Shown: positions 1 to 11,015 of the stretch, piece after piece
How positions within the stretch are numbered: position 1 is the stretch's first letter
Layout of the letters: the number at the start of each line of letters is the position of its first letter
From: Bosea sp. NBC_00550
GTDB lineage: Bacteria > Pseudomonadota > Alphaproteobacteria > Rhizobiales > Beijerinckiaceae
Direction of reading: 5' to 3'
NCBI RefSeq assembly: GCF_026020075.1
Contig: NZ_CP102772.1
Span: 4,430,501 to 4,494,500 of the forward strand
Length of the DNA stretch: 64,000 bases
The notes under the pieces: generated by a model
The model's input: only the letters and a program-made list of their open reading frames with translations
The model's database searches: none
What the model was told of the DNA's origin: nothing
Program-made: the position numbers and the translations under genes

Positions 1-37
1 TAATAGGGACCAGACTGTTGCTGCAGGAGGAACGCCG

Positions 38-1030
38 ATGGCGGAGCTCGACGATATCCGAAGCTTCATTGCCGTGGTTGATGCCGGCGGTTTCGGCCGG
101 GCGGCGCAGACCCTCGGTGTGGCGAAGTCGATCGTCAGCCGCCGCGTCAGCCGGCTGGAGGAAGAGCTCGGCACGCGCCTGCTCAGCCGCACGACGCGCG
201 GCGTGAGCGCGACCGAGGCCGGGCTCGAATTCAAAGCGCGCAGCGAGCGCATCCTGGCCGAGCTGAACGAGGCGCGCGAGGCCGTGGCGCAGCAGGCGGG
301 CGGGGTCGCGGGCCGTTTGCGGCTCGCAATGCCGCTCACCTTCGGCAACAGGCATGTCGCGCCGCTGCTGGGCGATCTGGCGCAGACCTATCCGCGGCTG
401 GAGATCGACGTGCAGGCGAGCGACCGCTATGTCGACCTGATCGGCGAGCGTTTCGATGCCGCGATCCGCATCGGCTCCCTCAAGGATTCCAGCCTGATCG
501 CGCGCCGCATCGCACCGGTCCACGCCACCGTCGTCGGCAGCCCGGCCTATCTGGAGCGGCGGGGGCGCCCGGCGACGCCGGCCGATCTGCACGACCATGA
601 CTGCCTGCTCTATAGCGGCACGGCCGATCAGGACTGGGTCTTCCGCGCCGGCAAGCGCTGGGTCTCGGAGCGGCCGGCGGGGCGCATGCATTCCGACAGC
701 GGCGACACGCTGCTCGCCTGGGCGATCGCGGGCCTTGGGCTCGCCGTCCTGCCGACCTTCATCGCCTCGGATGGCATCCGCTCCGGCGCGGTCGAGCCGA
801 TCCTGCTGGACTATCCGATGCCGACGCGCGCGTTGTATGTCGTGCGCCCGCCGGGAGCCTATGTGCCCGGCAAGGTCAGGGTGCTGATCGACCTGCTTGT
901 CGAGCGCTTCGGCGGCACGCCCTACTGGGACCCCTGTCAGATGGAGGCCCATCATCGCGGCATCAGGCTGGACGAACCCCTGAGCAGCCAGCTCACGCCC
1001 GCCGCGGAGCCGGAATATCAAGTGGCGTGA
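38..1030 (+). CDS. LysR-family transcriptional regulator
   Basis: This is a 330-residue LysR-type regulator. The N-terminal winged helix-turn-helix (about residues 1-60) contains the typical run with VAKSIVSRRVSRLEEELG. It is followed by a substrate-binding domain of the periplasmic-binding-protein fold (about 90-300), with the usual GRLRLAMP opening. The start is set by a GGAGG box about 8 bases before the ATG. The C-terminal tail (about 300-330) is longer than usual and polar. It lies 78 bp upstream of a co-directional glutathione S-transferase gene, so it may be co-transcribed with it or control it. The ligand cannot be predicted. Confidence 0.93.
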   Translation: MAELDDIRSFIAVVDAGGFGRAAQTLGVAKSIVSRRVSRLEEELGTRLLSRTTRGVSATEAGLEFKARSERILAELNEAREAVAQQAGGVAGRLRLAMPLTFGNRHVAPLLGDLAQTYPRLEIDVQASDRYVDLIGERFDAAIRIGSLKDSSLIARRIAPVHATVVGSPAYLERRGRPATPADLHDHDCLLYSGTADQDWVFRAGKRWVSERPAGRMHSDSGDTLLAWAIAGLGLAVLPTFIASDGIRSGAVEPILLDYPMPTRALYVVRPPGAYVPGKVRVLIDLLVERFGGTPYWDPCQMEAHHRGIRLDEPLSSQLTPAAEPEYQVA

Positions 1031-1108
1031 TCTCGCGCATCACGCGAATTCGCGTGGTTTCCTTGGCGGGTTTCGGCACTCTTCCCGCGGTCTCATCTGG
1101 AGGAAGCG

Positions 1109-1717
1109 ATGCTGCTCGTCGGAATGCTCGATAGCCCTTATGTCCGCCGCGCCGCGATCACGGGCACCTTGCTGGAAGTCCCCTTCGAGCACCGCTCGGT
1201 CTCGGTGTTCCGGCACATGGACGCTTTCCGGGAGATCAACCCGCTGATCAAGGCGCCGACATTGGTCGCCGACGACGGCATCGTCATCAGCGAATCCCTG
1301 CTCATCATCCAGCATTTCGAGGATGTGGCCGGCCGCTCGTTGCGTCCGATCGAGGGCGTGGCCCGCCGGCGCGACCTGTCGCTCACCGGTATCGGCATCG
1401 TCGCCGCCGACAAGGCGGTCTCGGTCGAATACGAGCGCAAGCGGCCGGAAGCGCAGCGCTATGCGCCCTGGCAGGAGCGGATCGTCGCCCAGCTGCATAC
1501 GGCGCTCGATCTGCTCGATGCGGCTGCGAAGGAGGGCGAACTCTCTGCGGGGCCGGAATTGCTGCCGAGCGACATCGCCGCCGCCATCGCCTGGGGTTTC
1601 TGCCGTTTCGTGATCCCGGAATTCGTGCCGGAGGAGCGTTGGCAGGCTCTGGCTGAGCAGGCGCGAGCCTGCGAGGCGCTCGACGTCTTCAAGGCCTGGC
1701 CGATCAACCGGGAATAG
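1109..1717 (+). CDS. Glutathione S-transferase family protein
   Basis: This 202-residue protein has a thioredoxin-fold N-terminal half. It opens with the MLLVGMLDSPYVRRAAIT pattern of bacterial GSTs, continues with the KAPTLVADDGIVISES segment that precedes the glutathione gamma-glutamyl contact, and ends in an all-helical C-terminal half. Length fits the family. A GGAGGA box precedes the ATG. It probably conjugates or reduces small electrophiles in the cytoplasm; the substrate is unknown. It is downstream of the LysR gene and convergent with the DUF882 gene, only two bases away. Confidence 0.9.
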   Translation: MLLVGMLDSPYVRRAAITGTLLEVPFEHRSVSVFRHMDAFREINPLIKAPTLVADDGIVISESLLIIQHFEDVAGRSLRPIEGVARRRDLSLTGIGIVAADKAVSVEYERKRPEAQRYAPWQERIVAQLHTALDLLDAAAKEGELSAGPELLPSDIAAAIAWGFCRFVIPEFVPEERWQALAEQARACEALDVFKAWPINRE

Positions 1718-1718
1718 C

Positions 1719-3509
1719 TCAGTTCTGGACGAAATTCGTCGGGAGCGGGCGGACCGCCGGGCCGGTGAAGGCGCCGGGCTTGGCGTCTACCGGATCGGCA
1801 TGGCTGAAGCCGAGCGCGGCGGCCGGGCTTGGGCCGGCGATCGGCGCGGCCGATGGGCCCGCAGCCTTGGAGCGTGCCGTCGCGACATTGACAGGCCTGC
1901 CCGGCGAAACGGTCGTGCGCGCCACCGTGGCGAACAGCGAATTCAGGCCCGAGCGATCCATCGGCTCCGGCTCTTCCGGCTCGGCGGCGACGGGAACCGA
2001 GCGCTGGCTGGCCGCGACGAAGCTGACGCCGCCTTCGCGCGGGCGGACCGGCGGCAGAGCGGCCATCACGAGCCGGCCCTCCGCAGCAGGAGCCGCTGCG
2101 GTCTCGGGAACATCGGTCCCGCGCAGCGAGGCGATCGCGGCGTCGGCGAGCGCGGTCGGCCGGATCGGCGGCAGCGGCGCATTGGTCGGGCTGCCGGCGA
2201 GAGCGACGGTGGCCGCAGCCATCTCGTCCGGCCGGCGCGGCGGCAGCGAGGCGAGGATGAGGCGCTGGTCCCCTGCAGGGCCGGATGGCGACGCAAAGGC
2301 GAGCGCGCCGCCGGTCGAGGGCAGGGCGGCGATCTGGGTCGTCTCATCCACGGGCGAGGATAGGCCGCGCGGCCGCGCCAGAGGCAGCGGCGCGTCGATC
2401 AGCTGTGGCCTGTTCTCCTGGAGGGGGCGCTGTTGCGGTTGAGCGGGCGGGGTCGGCAAGGCAGCCGGTTCCGGGGCGGGGGCCGCTGCCGGCGCTGGTG
2501 CTGCGGCCTGCGCCGCCAGGCGCTCGGACCGCTCGCGCGCGAGCGCCCTCGTCGACGGCTCGGGCGCGGCGGCGACGGCGAAGCGGCCGCCATCGCCGGA
2601 GTTGCTGTCGCTGTAGCCCGGATTGGCATAGGCCATGACGGCCGGCTGCTGGCGCGGCGCGCTGCGGCGGCCGCGGGTCGGCCGGGCATCGACCTCCTCC
2701 TCGTCGCCGCCGAAGAGCGAGGCCCACAGGCTCTTGCCGCCGGAGGCGATGACCGCGCCCTCGTCGAAATCGGCGGTGGCATAGCCGGCGACCGCGCCGC
2801 CGCCGGAGAGGATCTCCGCTTTGGCGATCTCGTAGCCGGCGAGCGGATGCCCATCGGCCGGCAGGTGGACGGTCTTCTCGTCCGGGAACAGCCGCACGAG
2901 CTGGTCGCGCGTCATGCGCGGCCAGGAGCGGACTGAGCCGACGTCGAGATGGACGAATGGCGTATGGGCGTTGGGATAGAAGCCGACGCCACCGCGCTGG
3001 AGCCGCATGCCGATCTCGCGGATGCGCGCGGTCGGGGCGTCCGGCAGGTAGAAGTCCATCGCCTTGCCGAGCATGTGCTGGCTGTGCTTGGCGACGGCGC
3101 GCGAGCGGCGTCGCAGCATCGCATTGGTGCCGGGCGAGCGATAGGCCGAGACGACGTGGAAGGGCTGGTCCGAGCCGAGCTGGCGCTGCACCTCCCAGAC
3201 CACGTCGAACAGCCGCGGATCCATCCTGATCGGATCGTCGTTGCGCCAGTCGCGCAGGGCCCAGTTCAGCTTTTCCAGCGCCGCGGAGTCGTAGCGGCCG
3301 TCACGCTTGAAGGTGACGGTCGTCTCCTCCTTGGTGTGCATGTGCCGGATCGTGATCGTGCGGGTATCGCCGTTGGCGACGGCGTCCTGCGTGCCGCGAA
3401 TCGCCATGATCGAGGCGGCGAAGGCCATGCCGATGGTCAGGACGTGCCGCAGGGCTGGCCTGGAGCCGGACGGCAACCATCCTGCAAGCTTGGCGTTGAT
3501 CCTGCCCAA
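1719..3509 (-). CDS. DUF882 / M15-like peptidoglycan-related protein with long disordered tail
   Basis: This 596-residue protein has an N-terminal membrane or signal segment (about residues 20-45) and then a DUF882 (YcbK-like, peptidase M15-type) domain at about 45-200. The zinc-ligand pattern of M15 carboxypeptidases is visible: H145 and D152 in HSQHMLGKAMDF, and H187 in FVHLDVG. A SAYRSPGTNAMLR motif precedes them. Residues from about 270 to the end are Ala/Pro-rich and low in complexity, and look disordered; this tail is much longer than in the short family members. It is probably a periplasmic cell-wall peptidase, consistent with the adjacent L,D-transpeptidase. Activity is inferred from the family. 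Confidence 0.85.
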   Translation of the reverse strand: MGRINAKLAGWLPSGSRPALRHVLTIGMAFAASIMAIRGTQDAVANGDTRTITIRHMHTKEETTVTFKRDGRYDSAALEKLNWALRDWRNDDPIRMDPRLFDVVWEVQRQLGSDQPFHVVSAYRSPGTNAMLRRRSRAVAKHSQHMLGKAMDFYLPDAPTARIREIGMRLQRGGVGFYPNAHTPFVHLDVGSVRSWPRMTRDQLVRLFPDEKTVHLPADGHPLAGYEIAKAEILSGGGAVAGYATADFDEGAVIASGGKSLWASLFGGDEEEVDARPTRGRRSAPRQQPAVMAYANPGYSDSNSGDGGRFAVAAAPEPSTRALARERSERLAAQAAAPAPAAAPAPEPAALPTPPAQPQQRPLQENRPQLIDAPLPLARPRGLSSPVDETTQIAALPSTGGALAFASPSGPAGDQRLILASLPPRRPDEMAAATVALAGSPTNAPLPPIRPTALADAAIASLRGTDVPETAAAPAAEGRLVMAALPPVRPREGGVSFVAASQRSVPVAAEPEEPEPMDRSGLNSLFATVARTTVSPGRPVNVATARSKAAGPSAAPIAGPSPAAALGFSHADPVDAKPGAFTGPAVRPLPTNFVQN

Positions 3510-3654
3510 TCTGTCTGACCCGTCTCGGTGCCCCCGCCGAAGCGGCGCGATGAACGTGAACGAACAGTTGCGGAGAAGCGTTAACGACTCGTTAGCGAGC
3601 CGGCAATTGCCGCGCCAGAAATTTCTGGGACAAGGTGGCTAAGGTCGGATCGTG

Positions 3655-3685
3655 GCAAAAAGGTGCCCGCCTTGTGGCGGGCACA
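3655..3685 (-). terminator. Rho-independent terminator after the L,D-transpeptidase gene
   Basis: A 9-bp GC-rich stem (GTGCCCGCC with GGCGGGCAC) encloses a TTGT loop at 3663-3684. Read on the minus strand it is followed by a run of five T (3656-3660). It lies directly after the stop codon of the minus-strand gene at 3688. Confidence 0.75.
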
Positions 3686-3687
3686 TT

Positions 3688-5598
3688 TCAGCCGCGTTGT
3701 TCGAGGGCCTGCCGCACCATGCGGTGGAAGCCGTAGACATCGTCGAAGCGGGTGATCTGGCCGTCGGCGCCGACGACGATCGTGTTGTAGACGAGGTGGA
3801 TCGCCAGCGGCTGCGGCAGGTTGATACGGCGCTCGCCCGAGCCGATCAGGCGCTTCAGCCGCTCATGCGTCCATTCCGGGCCGAGCACCTGGTCGGCCAG
3901 CGCGAAGGGGTTCTCGACACGCACACAGCCATGGCTGAGCGCCCGCCTCTCGCCGGCGAAGAGCCGGCGGTTCGGCGTATCGTGCAGATAGACCGCATGC
4001 TCGTTCGGGAACATGAACTTGATCCAGCCGAGCGCGTTGCGCTCGCCGGGCGGCTGGCGCACCGAGATGCCGCCGCCCTTGGTGCGGGTGACGACATAGC
4101 CGCGCCTGGCCGCATAATCCGGATCGGCGGCGAGGCCGGGCAGGAATTCCTTCTTGAGGATCGAGGGCGGCACGTACCAGGACGGGTTGACGATGACGTG
4201 GTCCATCTTGTGCGAGAAGATGGGCGTCGCCGATTCCGGCTTGCCGATGATGGTGCGGGCCTCGTGGACGACCTTGCCGGAGCGGATGACCCGCACCCGC
4301 ATCTCCGGCACGTTGACCATGATGTGGTCGGTGCCGAGATCGGGCGGCAGCCAGCGCCAGCGCTCCATCTGCGCGACCATGTCCTCCTCGCCGCGCACGG
4401 TGGCCGGCTTGCCCAGCGCCGCCAGCGTGCGCTCGCTCAGAACGCCGTTGGCGGGCAGCCCGGCCTTCTTCTGGAAGTCGGCCAGCGCGAGCGAGGTCGA
4501 GCGGTCGAAGACCGGCTCCTCGCTCGGGCCGAGGCCGAGGCGGGCGCGCACCAGCGGGACGCGCTCGTCGCGCATGCCGAGCTTGAGCGGCGGGCCGGCG
4601 GGGATGCGCACCAGCGGCGTGTCGTCGAGATGCTCGCGCATCTCGGCCAGCTTGGCCTTGAGGCGCTGGTAGCCTGCATGCGGCGGGTTGTAGGCGGCAA
4701 GCACCGCGCCGGCATCGGTGGCCCCGGCGAGCTCGGAGAGCACCTCGGTCGCCGACGGCAGGTAAAGGGTCGGCGTGATCAGCTTCGAGAGACGGCGGGG
4801 ATCGATGCGGCCGCCGCGCGCGTCGCGGGCATAGAGCACGGCCAGTGCCGAGAGGCGGATATCGGCTTCGGCGAGCTTGGCCTTGTCGCTGGCCTCGAAG
4901 GCGGGGAGGGGGTAGTCGCCCGGGCGCAATCCGTCTTCGGCGGCGCGGCCGAGCTGCGCGACGATGCGCTTGCCCGCCTCGTTCCAGCCCTTGCCGTCGA
5001 TCCAGAACGGCTTGTTCTCGTTCGCCTGATACGCGGCGATGATCTCGTTGCGCTCGCGTTCGGCGAGGCGCTGCAGCGCGACCGCGTCCGGAAGGCGCTC
5101 GGCCACGGCCGTCGCGAATTCCAGGCCGGGCGGAACAGTGACCACGACCTTGGGCATCTCGGGCGGCGGCACCAGCGGCTCGACGCTCTGCAGCGGTCCG
5201 GTCTGCGGCGCAGGCGCCGGCTCTACGGATTTGGAGGCCGGCACCAGCGCCGGGTCGGCCGCGGGCATTTCGATGGCGGGAATGTCGAGCGTGACCGGCT
5301 CCTGCTCGGCCTCCACCGGTGCGGTGGCGTCGAGCTTGGCCGGGTCGCGCAGGCGGCCGCCGGCCGAGACCGTGCCGGTGACGATCTCCGCTTCGGAGGC
5401 ATCGCCGGAATGGGCGGCCGTGGCCTGCGGAGAGGCCGGCCGCTCGGCGTCGAGCAGCTTAAGCTCCGGCTGTTCCGGCAGCGGGATTCCGAGCGTGGCG
5501 TCGGTCTGGACCGGGGTTTCGGCGCGGAGCGGGACGGATCCCAGAATAATGGCCAAGGCTGTTGCCGTGGTCAGTTTCGCCCAGTGGCGACGACGCAT
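3688..5598 (-). CDS. L,D-transpeptidase, YcbB type
   Basis: This 636-residue periplasmic enzyme would make 3-3 cross-links in peptidoglycan or attach proteins to it. The N-terminus has a signal peptide (arginine-rich start, then a hydrophobic stretch ending near PLRA). A Pro/Ala-rich linker, a scaffold region and a peptidoglycan-binding domain with LALADFQKKAGLPANGVL precede the C-terminal YkuD domain. The catalytic motif SHGCVRV is intact, with Cys at about residue 558. The ATG at 5598 is preferred over an in-frame start 90 bases upstream because it sits directly before the signal peptide and behind a GGAAAG box. The preceding minus-strand gene is a sigma54 response regulator. Confidence 0.92.
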   Translation of the reverse strand: MRRRHWAKLTTATALAIILGSVPLRAETPVQTDATLGIPLPEQPELKLLDAERPASPQATAAHSGDASEAEIVTGTVSAGGRLRDPAKLDATAPVEAEQEPVTLDIPAIEMPAADPALVPASKSVEPAPAPQTGPLQSVEPLVPPPEMPKVVVTVPPGLEFATAVAERLPDAVALQRLAERERNEIIAAYQANENKPFWIDGKGWNEAGKRIVAQLGRAAEDGLRPGDYPLPAFEASDKAKLAEADIRLSALAVLYARDARGGRIDPRRLSKLITPTLYLPSATEVLSELAGATDAGAVLAAYNPPHAGYQRLKAKLAEMREHLDDTPLVRIPAGPPLKLGMRDERVPLVRARLGLGPSEEPVFDRSTSLALADFQKKAGLPANGVLSERTLAALGKPATVRGEEDMVAQMERWRWLPPDLGTDHIMVNVPEMRVRVIRSGKVVHEARTIIGKPESATPIFSHKMDHVIVNPSWYVPPSILKKEFLPGLAADPDYAARRGYVVTRTKGGGISVRQPPGERNALGWIKFMFPNEHAVYLHDTPNRRLFAGERRALSHGCVRVENPFALADQVLGPEWTHERLKRLIGSGERRINLPQPLAIHLVYNTIVVGADGQITRFDDVYGFHRMVRQALEQRG

Positions 5599-5663
5599 GG
5601 TCGCTTTCCCGATAGCTGCCGAATCCCGCCATTCCTGCGTGACTCGGTTGGTTGAGACAAGAT

Positions 5664-5686
5664 GCGGCGGCGCAACACGCCGCCGC
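5664..5686 (-). terminator. Hairpin between response regulator and L,D-transpeptidase genes
   Basis: A perfect 9-bp stem (GCGGCGGCG with CGCCGCCGC) with a 5-base loop lies just after the stop codon of the response regulator. There is no good T-run on either strand, so it may be an attenuator or stabilising hairpin rather than a full terminator. Confidence 0.4.
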
Positions 5687-5703
5687 ATTCGGTTTGTCGC
5701 GGC

Positions 5704-7200
<1,497 letters not shown>

Positions 7201-7367
7201 GACACCTCGAAAGCCGATGCAATATGTAAGAAATGCTTTGTGCCGACGGAATCGTCTGTTCCGTTCTGGGGCATCGTCGGCCAGAAGGGTTAAGCCGGGT
7301 TTAAGGCGGCGCGCCCCGGGCATATCCCGCGTTGATCCCCGGGCCGGAGCCGGCCTATTGAAGATCC

Positions 7368-9236
7368 ATGTCAGTGCGGCGAGGTGTCGAGCGAATGCGT
7401 TTTCATGAGACGATCCGGCGTTCCCGCGCTGTGGCGGGCGCGGCCAGGCCGGCCGGGGCTTCCGGCGATCTGCCGGAATGGGATCTGAGCCATCTCTACC
7501 CCGGCGTCGATTCGCCTCAGCTCAGGAGCGACCTCGATCGGGCGCTCTCCGAGGCGCAGGCGCTGGCCGAACGCTATCGCGGCAAGCTCGCCGAGATCGC
7601 CGATCAGTCCGACGCCAGCGAAAGGCTGGCCGAAGCGGTCAGGAGCTATGAGGGCCTGAGTGATCTGCTCGGCCGCATCGGCGCCTATGCCGGGCTCGTC
7701 TATTCCGGCGACACGACCGATCCGCAGCGCGCCAAGTTCTACGGCGACACGCAGGACAAGGTGAACGCGGCGATCACCGAATTGCTGTTCTTCGAGCTGG
7801 AGCTCAACCGCATCGCCCCGGAGGTGATGGCGAAGGTGTCTGCGGAAGCCCCGCTCTCGCACTGGAAGCCCTGGCTCGACGATCTCGCCAAGGACAAGCC
7901 GCATCAGCTCGAAGACCAGATCGAGGCGCTCTTCCACGAAAAATCGATGACCGGCGCCGCCGCCTGGAACCGGCTCTTCGACGAGACGATCGCCTCGCTG
8001 CGCTTCATGGTCGGCGACGAGGAGCTGACGCTGGAACTGACGCTGAACAAGCTGCAGGACAGCGATGGCGAGGTTCGCCGTGCCGCGGCCGAGGCGCTGA
8101 GCACAGTGTTCCGCAAGGAGCTGCGCACCTTCGCGCTGATCACCAACACGCTCGCCAAGGACAAGGAGATTTCCGATCGCTGGCGCAAGTTCGACGACGT
8201 CGCGGATTCCCGCCACCTCGCCAATAGAGTCGAGCGTGAGGTCGTGGATGCGCTGGTCGCGGCGGTGCGCGAGGCCTATCCGCGCCTGTCGCATCGCTAT
8301 TACCGGCTGAAGGCCAAGTGGTTCGGCCGCGACGCGCTGGATTTCTGGGACCGCAACGCGCCGCTGCCGCAGGTCGAGCAACGCATAATTCCCTGGGCGG
8401 AGGCGCGCGAGACCGTGCTCTCGGCTTATGGCGCCTTCTCGCCGAAGATGGCTGCCATCGCCCAGCGCTTCTTCGACGAGCGCTGGATCGACGCGCCGCC
8501 GCGCCCCGGCAAGGCGCCGGGAGCCTTCGCGCATCCGACCGTGCCGTCCGTGCATCCCTATGTGCTGCTGAACTACCAGGGCAAGCCGCGCGACGTGATG
8601 ACGCTGGCCCATGAGCTCGGCCATGGCGTGCATCAGGTGCTGGCGGCGCCGAACGGCGCGCTGATGGCGCCGACGCCGTTGACCCTGGCCGAAACGGCGA
8701 GTGTTTTCGGCGAGATGCTGACCTTCCGCCGGCTGCTCGACACGACCTCCGACCGCAAGCAGCGCAAGGCGATGCTGGCCGCCAAGGTCGAGGACATGAT
8801 CAACACGGTCGTGCGGCAGATCGCGTTCTACTCGTTCGAGCGCAAGGTCCATCAGGCCCGCCGCGAGGGTGAGCTGACGCCGGAAGCGCTGTGCGAGATC
8901 TGGATGAGCGTGCAGGCCGAGAGCCTGGGCCCGGCGATCCGCCTATCGGCGGGCTACGAGCCGTATTGGTGCTACATCCCGCACTTCATTCATTCGCCGT
9001 TCTACGTCTATGCCTACGCCTTCGGGGATTGCCTGGTGAACTCGCTCTACGGCGTCTATCAGAACGCCGCTGACGGCTTCCAGGAGCGCTATTTCGCGCT
9101 GCTCTCGGCCGGTGGCACCAAGCACCATTCCGAGCTGCTTGCCCCCTTCGGGCTGGACGCGCGCGATCCCGGTTTCTGGCAGATCGGCCTCAAGATGATC
9201 GAAGGCATGATCATCGAGCTGGAAGGGATGGAGTGA
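7368..9236 (+). CDS. M3 family oligoendopeptidase (PepF type)
   Basis: This is a 622-residue cytoplasmic zinc metallopeptidase that cleaves short peptides. The active site HELGH is at about residues 415-419, and the downstream glutamate helix contains LAETASVFGEML. The N-terminal WDLSHLYPGVDS motif is typical of the oligoendopeptidase F branch. Length is normal. The start is uncertain: an ATG at 7395 has a GAGG about a dozen bases upstream, whereas the ATG at 7368 has only a weak box. It is transcribed away from the response regulator gene. Confidence 0.92.
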   Translation: MSVRRGVERMRFHETIRRSRAVAGAARPAGASGDLPEWDLSHLYPGVDSPQLRSDLDRALSEAQALAERYRGKLAEIADQSDASERLAEAVRSYEGLSDLLGRIGAYAGLVYSGDTTDPQRAKFYGDTQDKVNAAITELLFFELELNRIAPEVMAKVSAEAPLSHWKPWLDDLAKDKPHQLEDQIEALFHEKSMTGAAAWNRLFDETIASLRFMVGDEELTLELTLNKLQDSDGEVRRAAAEALSTVFRKELRTFALITNTLAKDKEISDRWRKFDDVADSRHLANRVEREVVDALVAAVREAYPRLSHRYYRLKAKWFGRDALDFWDRNAPLPQVEQRIIPWAEARETVLSAYGAFSPKMAAIAQRFFDERWIDAPPRPGKAPGAFAHPTVPSVHPYVLLNYQGKPRDVMTLAHELGHGVHQVLAAPNGALMAPTPLTLAETASVFGEMLTFRRLLDTTSDRKQRKAMLAAKVEDMINTVVRQIAFYSFERKVHQARREGELTPEALCEIWMSVQAESLGPAIRLSAGYEPYWCYIPHFIHSPFYVYAYAFGDCLVNSLYGVYQNAADGFQERYFALLSAGGTKHHSELLAPFGLDARDPGFWQIGLKMIEGMIIELEGME

Positions 9237-9248
9237 CCGGGAGACGTC

Positions 9249-9323
9249 ATGGTCGGGCTTGACCCGACCATCTCGGAAACCAGTGTCTTCTGGCCATGAG
9301 ATTCTCGGGTCAAGCCCGAGAAT
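9249..9323. repeat. REP-like double hairpin
   Basis: Two perfect 9-bp hairpins face each other: 9249-9271 (ATGGTCGGG, loop CTTGA) and 9301-9323 (ATTCTCGGG, loop TCAAG). The outer sequences are themselves inverted copies, giving a BIME-like composite. It fills the space between the convergent M3 peptidase and porin-like genes and could also stop transcription. Related elements occur at 12010 and 18270. Confidence 0.75.
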
Positions 9324-9333
9324 GACGGCCTGA

Positions 9334-10911
9334 CTAGAACTGAACCCTGAGCCCGACCTGCGAGACATTCGCCGTGTAGTCCGCGCCGATCGCTGTCGAG
9401 TTCAGGCGCTCATGGGTGAAGCTGGCGCGGATCGAGAAGGTGCGGGTCAGCTTGTACTCGATGCGTGCCCCGACATTCATGAAGTCCTCGCGCAGGCCCT
9501 GGCCTTCATAGTCGGTGCGGCTGAAATTAGTGAAGCCGGTGACGACCAGGTTGCGCCGCAGCGCATGGGCGATTTCGAGCGTCCCCCGCCGCACCGTGGT
9601 GCCCGAGGAGCCGGCGATGGTGGTGTCGCCCAGCTCGCCGCCGCCGCGCAGCGTCACTGTCGTGAGCGGTGTCGGCTGCCACAGCACCGCGGCATCGCCG
9701 ATGAAGCCGCGCAGGTTCTTCAGCCGGGCATCTTCGTATTTGCGATCCTGATAGCCGCCGGAGATCTCGCCGGTGAGCTGGCGGCTGATCTCGAAGCTCG
9801 AGCCGATGCGCCCGGTCACGCCGTTCGAGGAGCGCATATAGCCGCTCGAATCGACCTTCTCGTCGAATTCCCGCTGGTCGATCTCGCCCTGCACGAAGGG
9901 CTTGAAGCCCGGTGTCACCTCGTAGGCGGCGCGCAGGCGCAGGCCGTACTGCGTCTGGTTGCGGTCCTTCTGCGAGAGGATCGCACCGCTGGTGAGGCGT
10001 GCATCCTCATAGTCGCTGCGGTCGACCGAGCCGCGCAAGGTCAGCTGCAGACGGTTGATATCGTGGGTGACGCCGGCCGAGCCGCCATATTGCCAGATCA
10101 GCGGGCGGCCCTGCACGGCGGCGGTCAGATCGGGCGAGCCGGGGCGCTGCGTATCGAGCCGGAAGCGCGATTCGAGCAGGATGCGGGTGTCGCGGGTGGC
10201 GTCGAGCCGCAGGTCGAGATTGCCTTCGCCATCCGGGCGCGAGGCCTCGCCGTCCCTGAAGAACTGCAGATAGCTGCCGCGCAGCTTCCCCTTGAGCTCG
10301 TGCGCGTTCCAGTCGGACTGGATGTCGAGATCGGCCTCGTAGCGGGCGAAGGGCGAGCCCTTCACGCCGGGCGTGGAGCTGCGCTGCGGGTTGGTGTCGT
10401 AGCCGACCGAGTTGGTGATGCCGGGCCGCAGCGTCACCGAGCCGAGGCGCAGCCCCAGCGCGGCGTAAGGATCCTCTTCCGCTGCGCTGCGGCGGCGTGG
10501 CGGGGGCGGCGGCGGAGCAGGCGGCGGCAGCGCGGCAACGGTGGGCGGCGGCGCGCGGAACTGGCGTTGCGTGACGCCGCGCAGCGCCGGCGCCTGGATG
10601 GGCTGGCTGGCGCGGGAAGGCTGGCGCGCCGAGACGGTCGTGCTCTGGTTCTGAATCAGGCCCGCCGGGTCGCGAATGGCCTCGGGATCGCCGGTCGCCG
10701 GTGCGAGCGGTGCCGCCGGCGGGGCTGGCTGCTGCGCGATATAGGTCGGCGTGCCCGTCCTGAGCGCGCGCGCCTGCTGCGCCACGGCCATCGTCCAGCC
10801 GAGCGCGAGCCCGGCCAGGGCGGTGCCGGACAGAAGCAGGATCTTCGTGCGGCCGGACACGGGGTTCGCAAGGCTCCAGGCAACAGCTGACGCGCCCCGG
10901 AGGACGCGCAT
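9334..10911 (-). CDS. Outer membrane beta-barrel protein (putative porin family)
   Basis: This 525-residue exported protein has an N-terminal hydrophobic segment (about 22-46), a Pro/Ala-rich linker to about residue 145 and a C-terminal half of alternating beta strands. The strands contain phrases such as LRLGSVTLRPGITNSVGYDTN, and the protein ends in QVGLRVQF with a terminal phenylalanine, the outer-membrane sorting signal. The pattern fits the putative beta-barrel porin 2 family. Substrate is unknown. It is divergent from the kdsD-like gene 105 bp away. No strong ribosome binding site is visible before the ATG. Confidence 0.8.
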   Translation of the reverse strand: MRVLRGASAVAWSLANPVSGRTKILLLSGTALAGLALGWTMAVAQQARALRTGTPTYIAQQPAPPAAPLAPATGDPEAIRDPAGLIQNQSTTVSARQPSRASQPIQAPALRGVTQRQFRAPPPTVAALPPPAPPPPPPRRRSAAEEDPYAALGLRLGSVTLRPGITNSVGYDTNPQRSSTPGVKGSPFARYEADLDIQSDWNAHELKGKLRGSYLQFFRDGEASRPDGEGNLDLRLDATRDTRILLESRFRLDTQRPGSPDLTAAVQGRPLIWQYGGSAGVTHDINRLQLTLRGSVDRSDYEDARLTSGAILSQKDRNQTQYGLRLRAAYEVTPGFKPFVQGEIDQREFDEKVDSSGYMRSSNGVTGRIGSSFEISRQLTGEISGGYQDRKYEDARLKNLRGFIGDAAVLWQPTPLTTVTLRGGGELGDTTIAGSSGTTVRRGTLEIAHALRRNLVVTGFTNFSRTDYEGQGLREDFMNVGARIEYKLTRTFSIRASFTHERLNSTAIGADYTANVSQVGLRVQF

Positions 10912-11015
10912 GGTTAACGGAGTTAGAACGAACAGGGTTAAGGAGCCGTCAACGCAGGCATCGTGCCCCCGGCAACGGTGGAAATGCCGAGGGAGCTCGT
11001 GCTAGAGCGCGCGCC

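Noticed and set aside
3652..5655. Open frame of 667 codons on the plus strand
   Set aside because: It is antisense to the L,D-transpeptidase gene. Its Arg/Asp/Ala-rich translation is typical of the complement of a GC-rich gene, and it has no domain or ribosome binding site.
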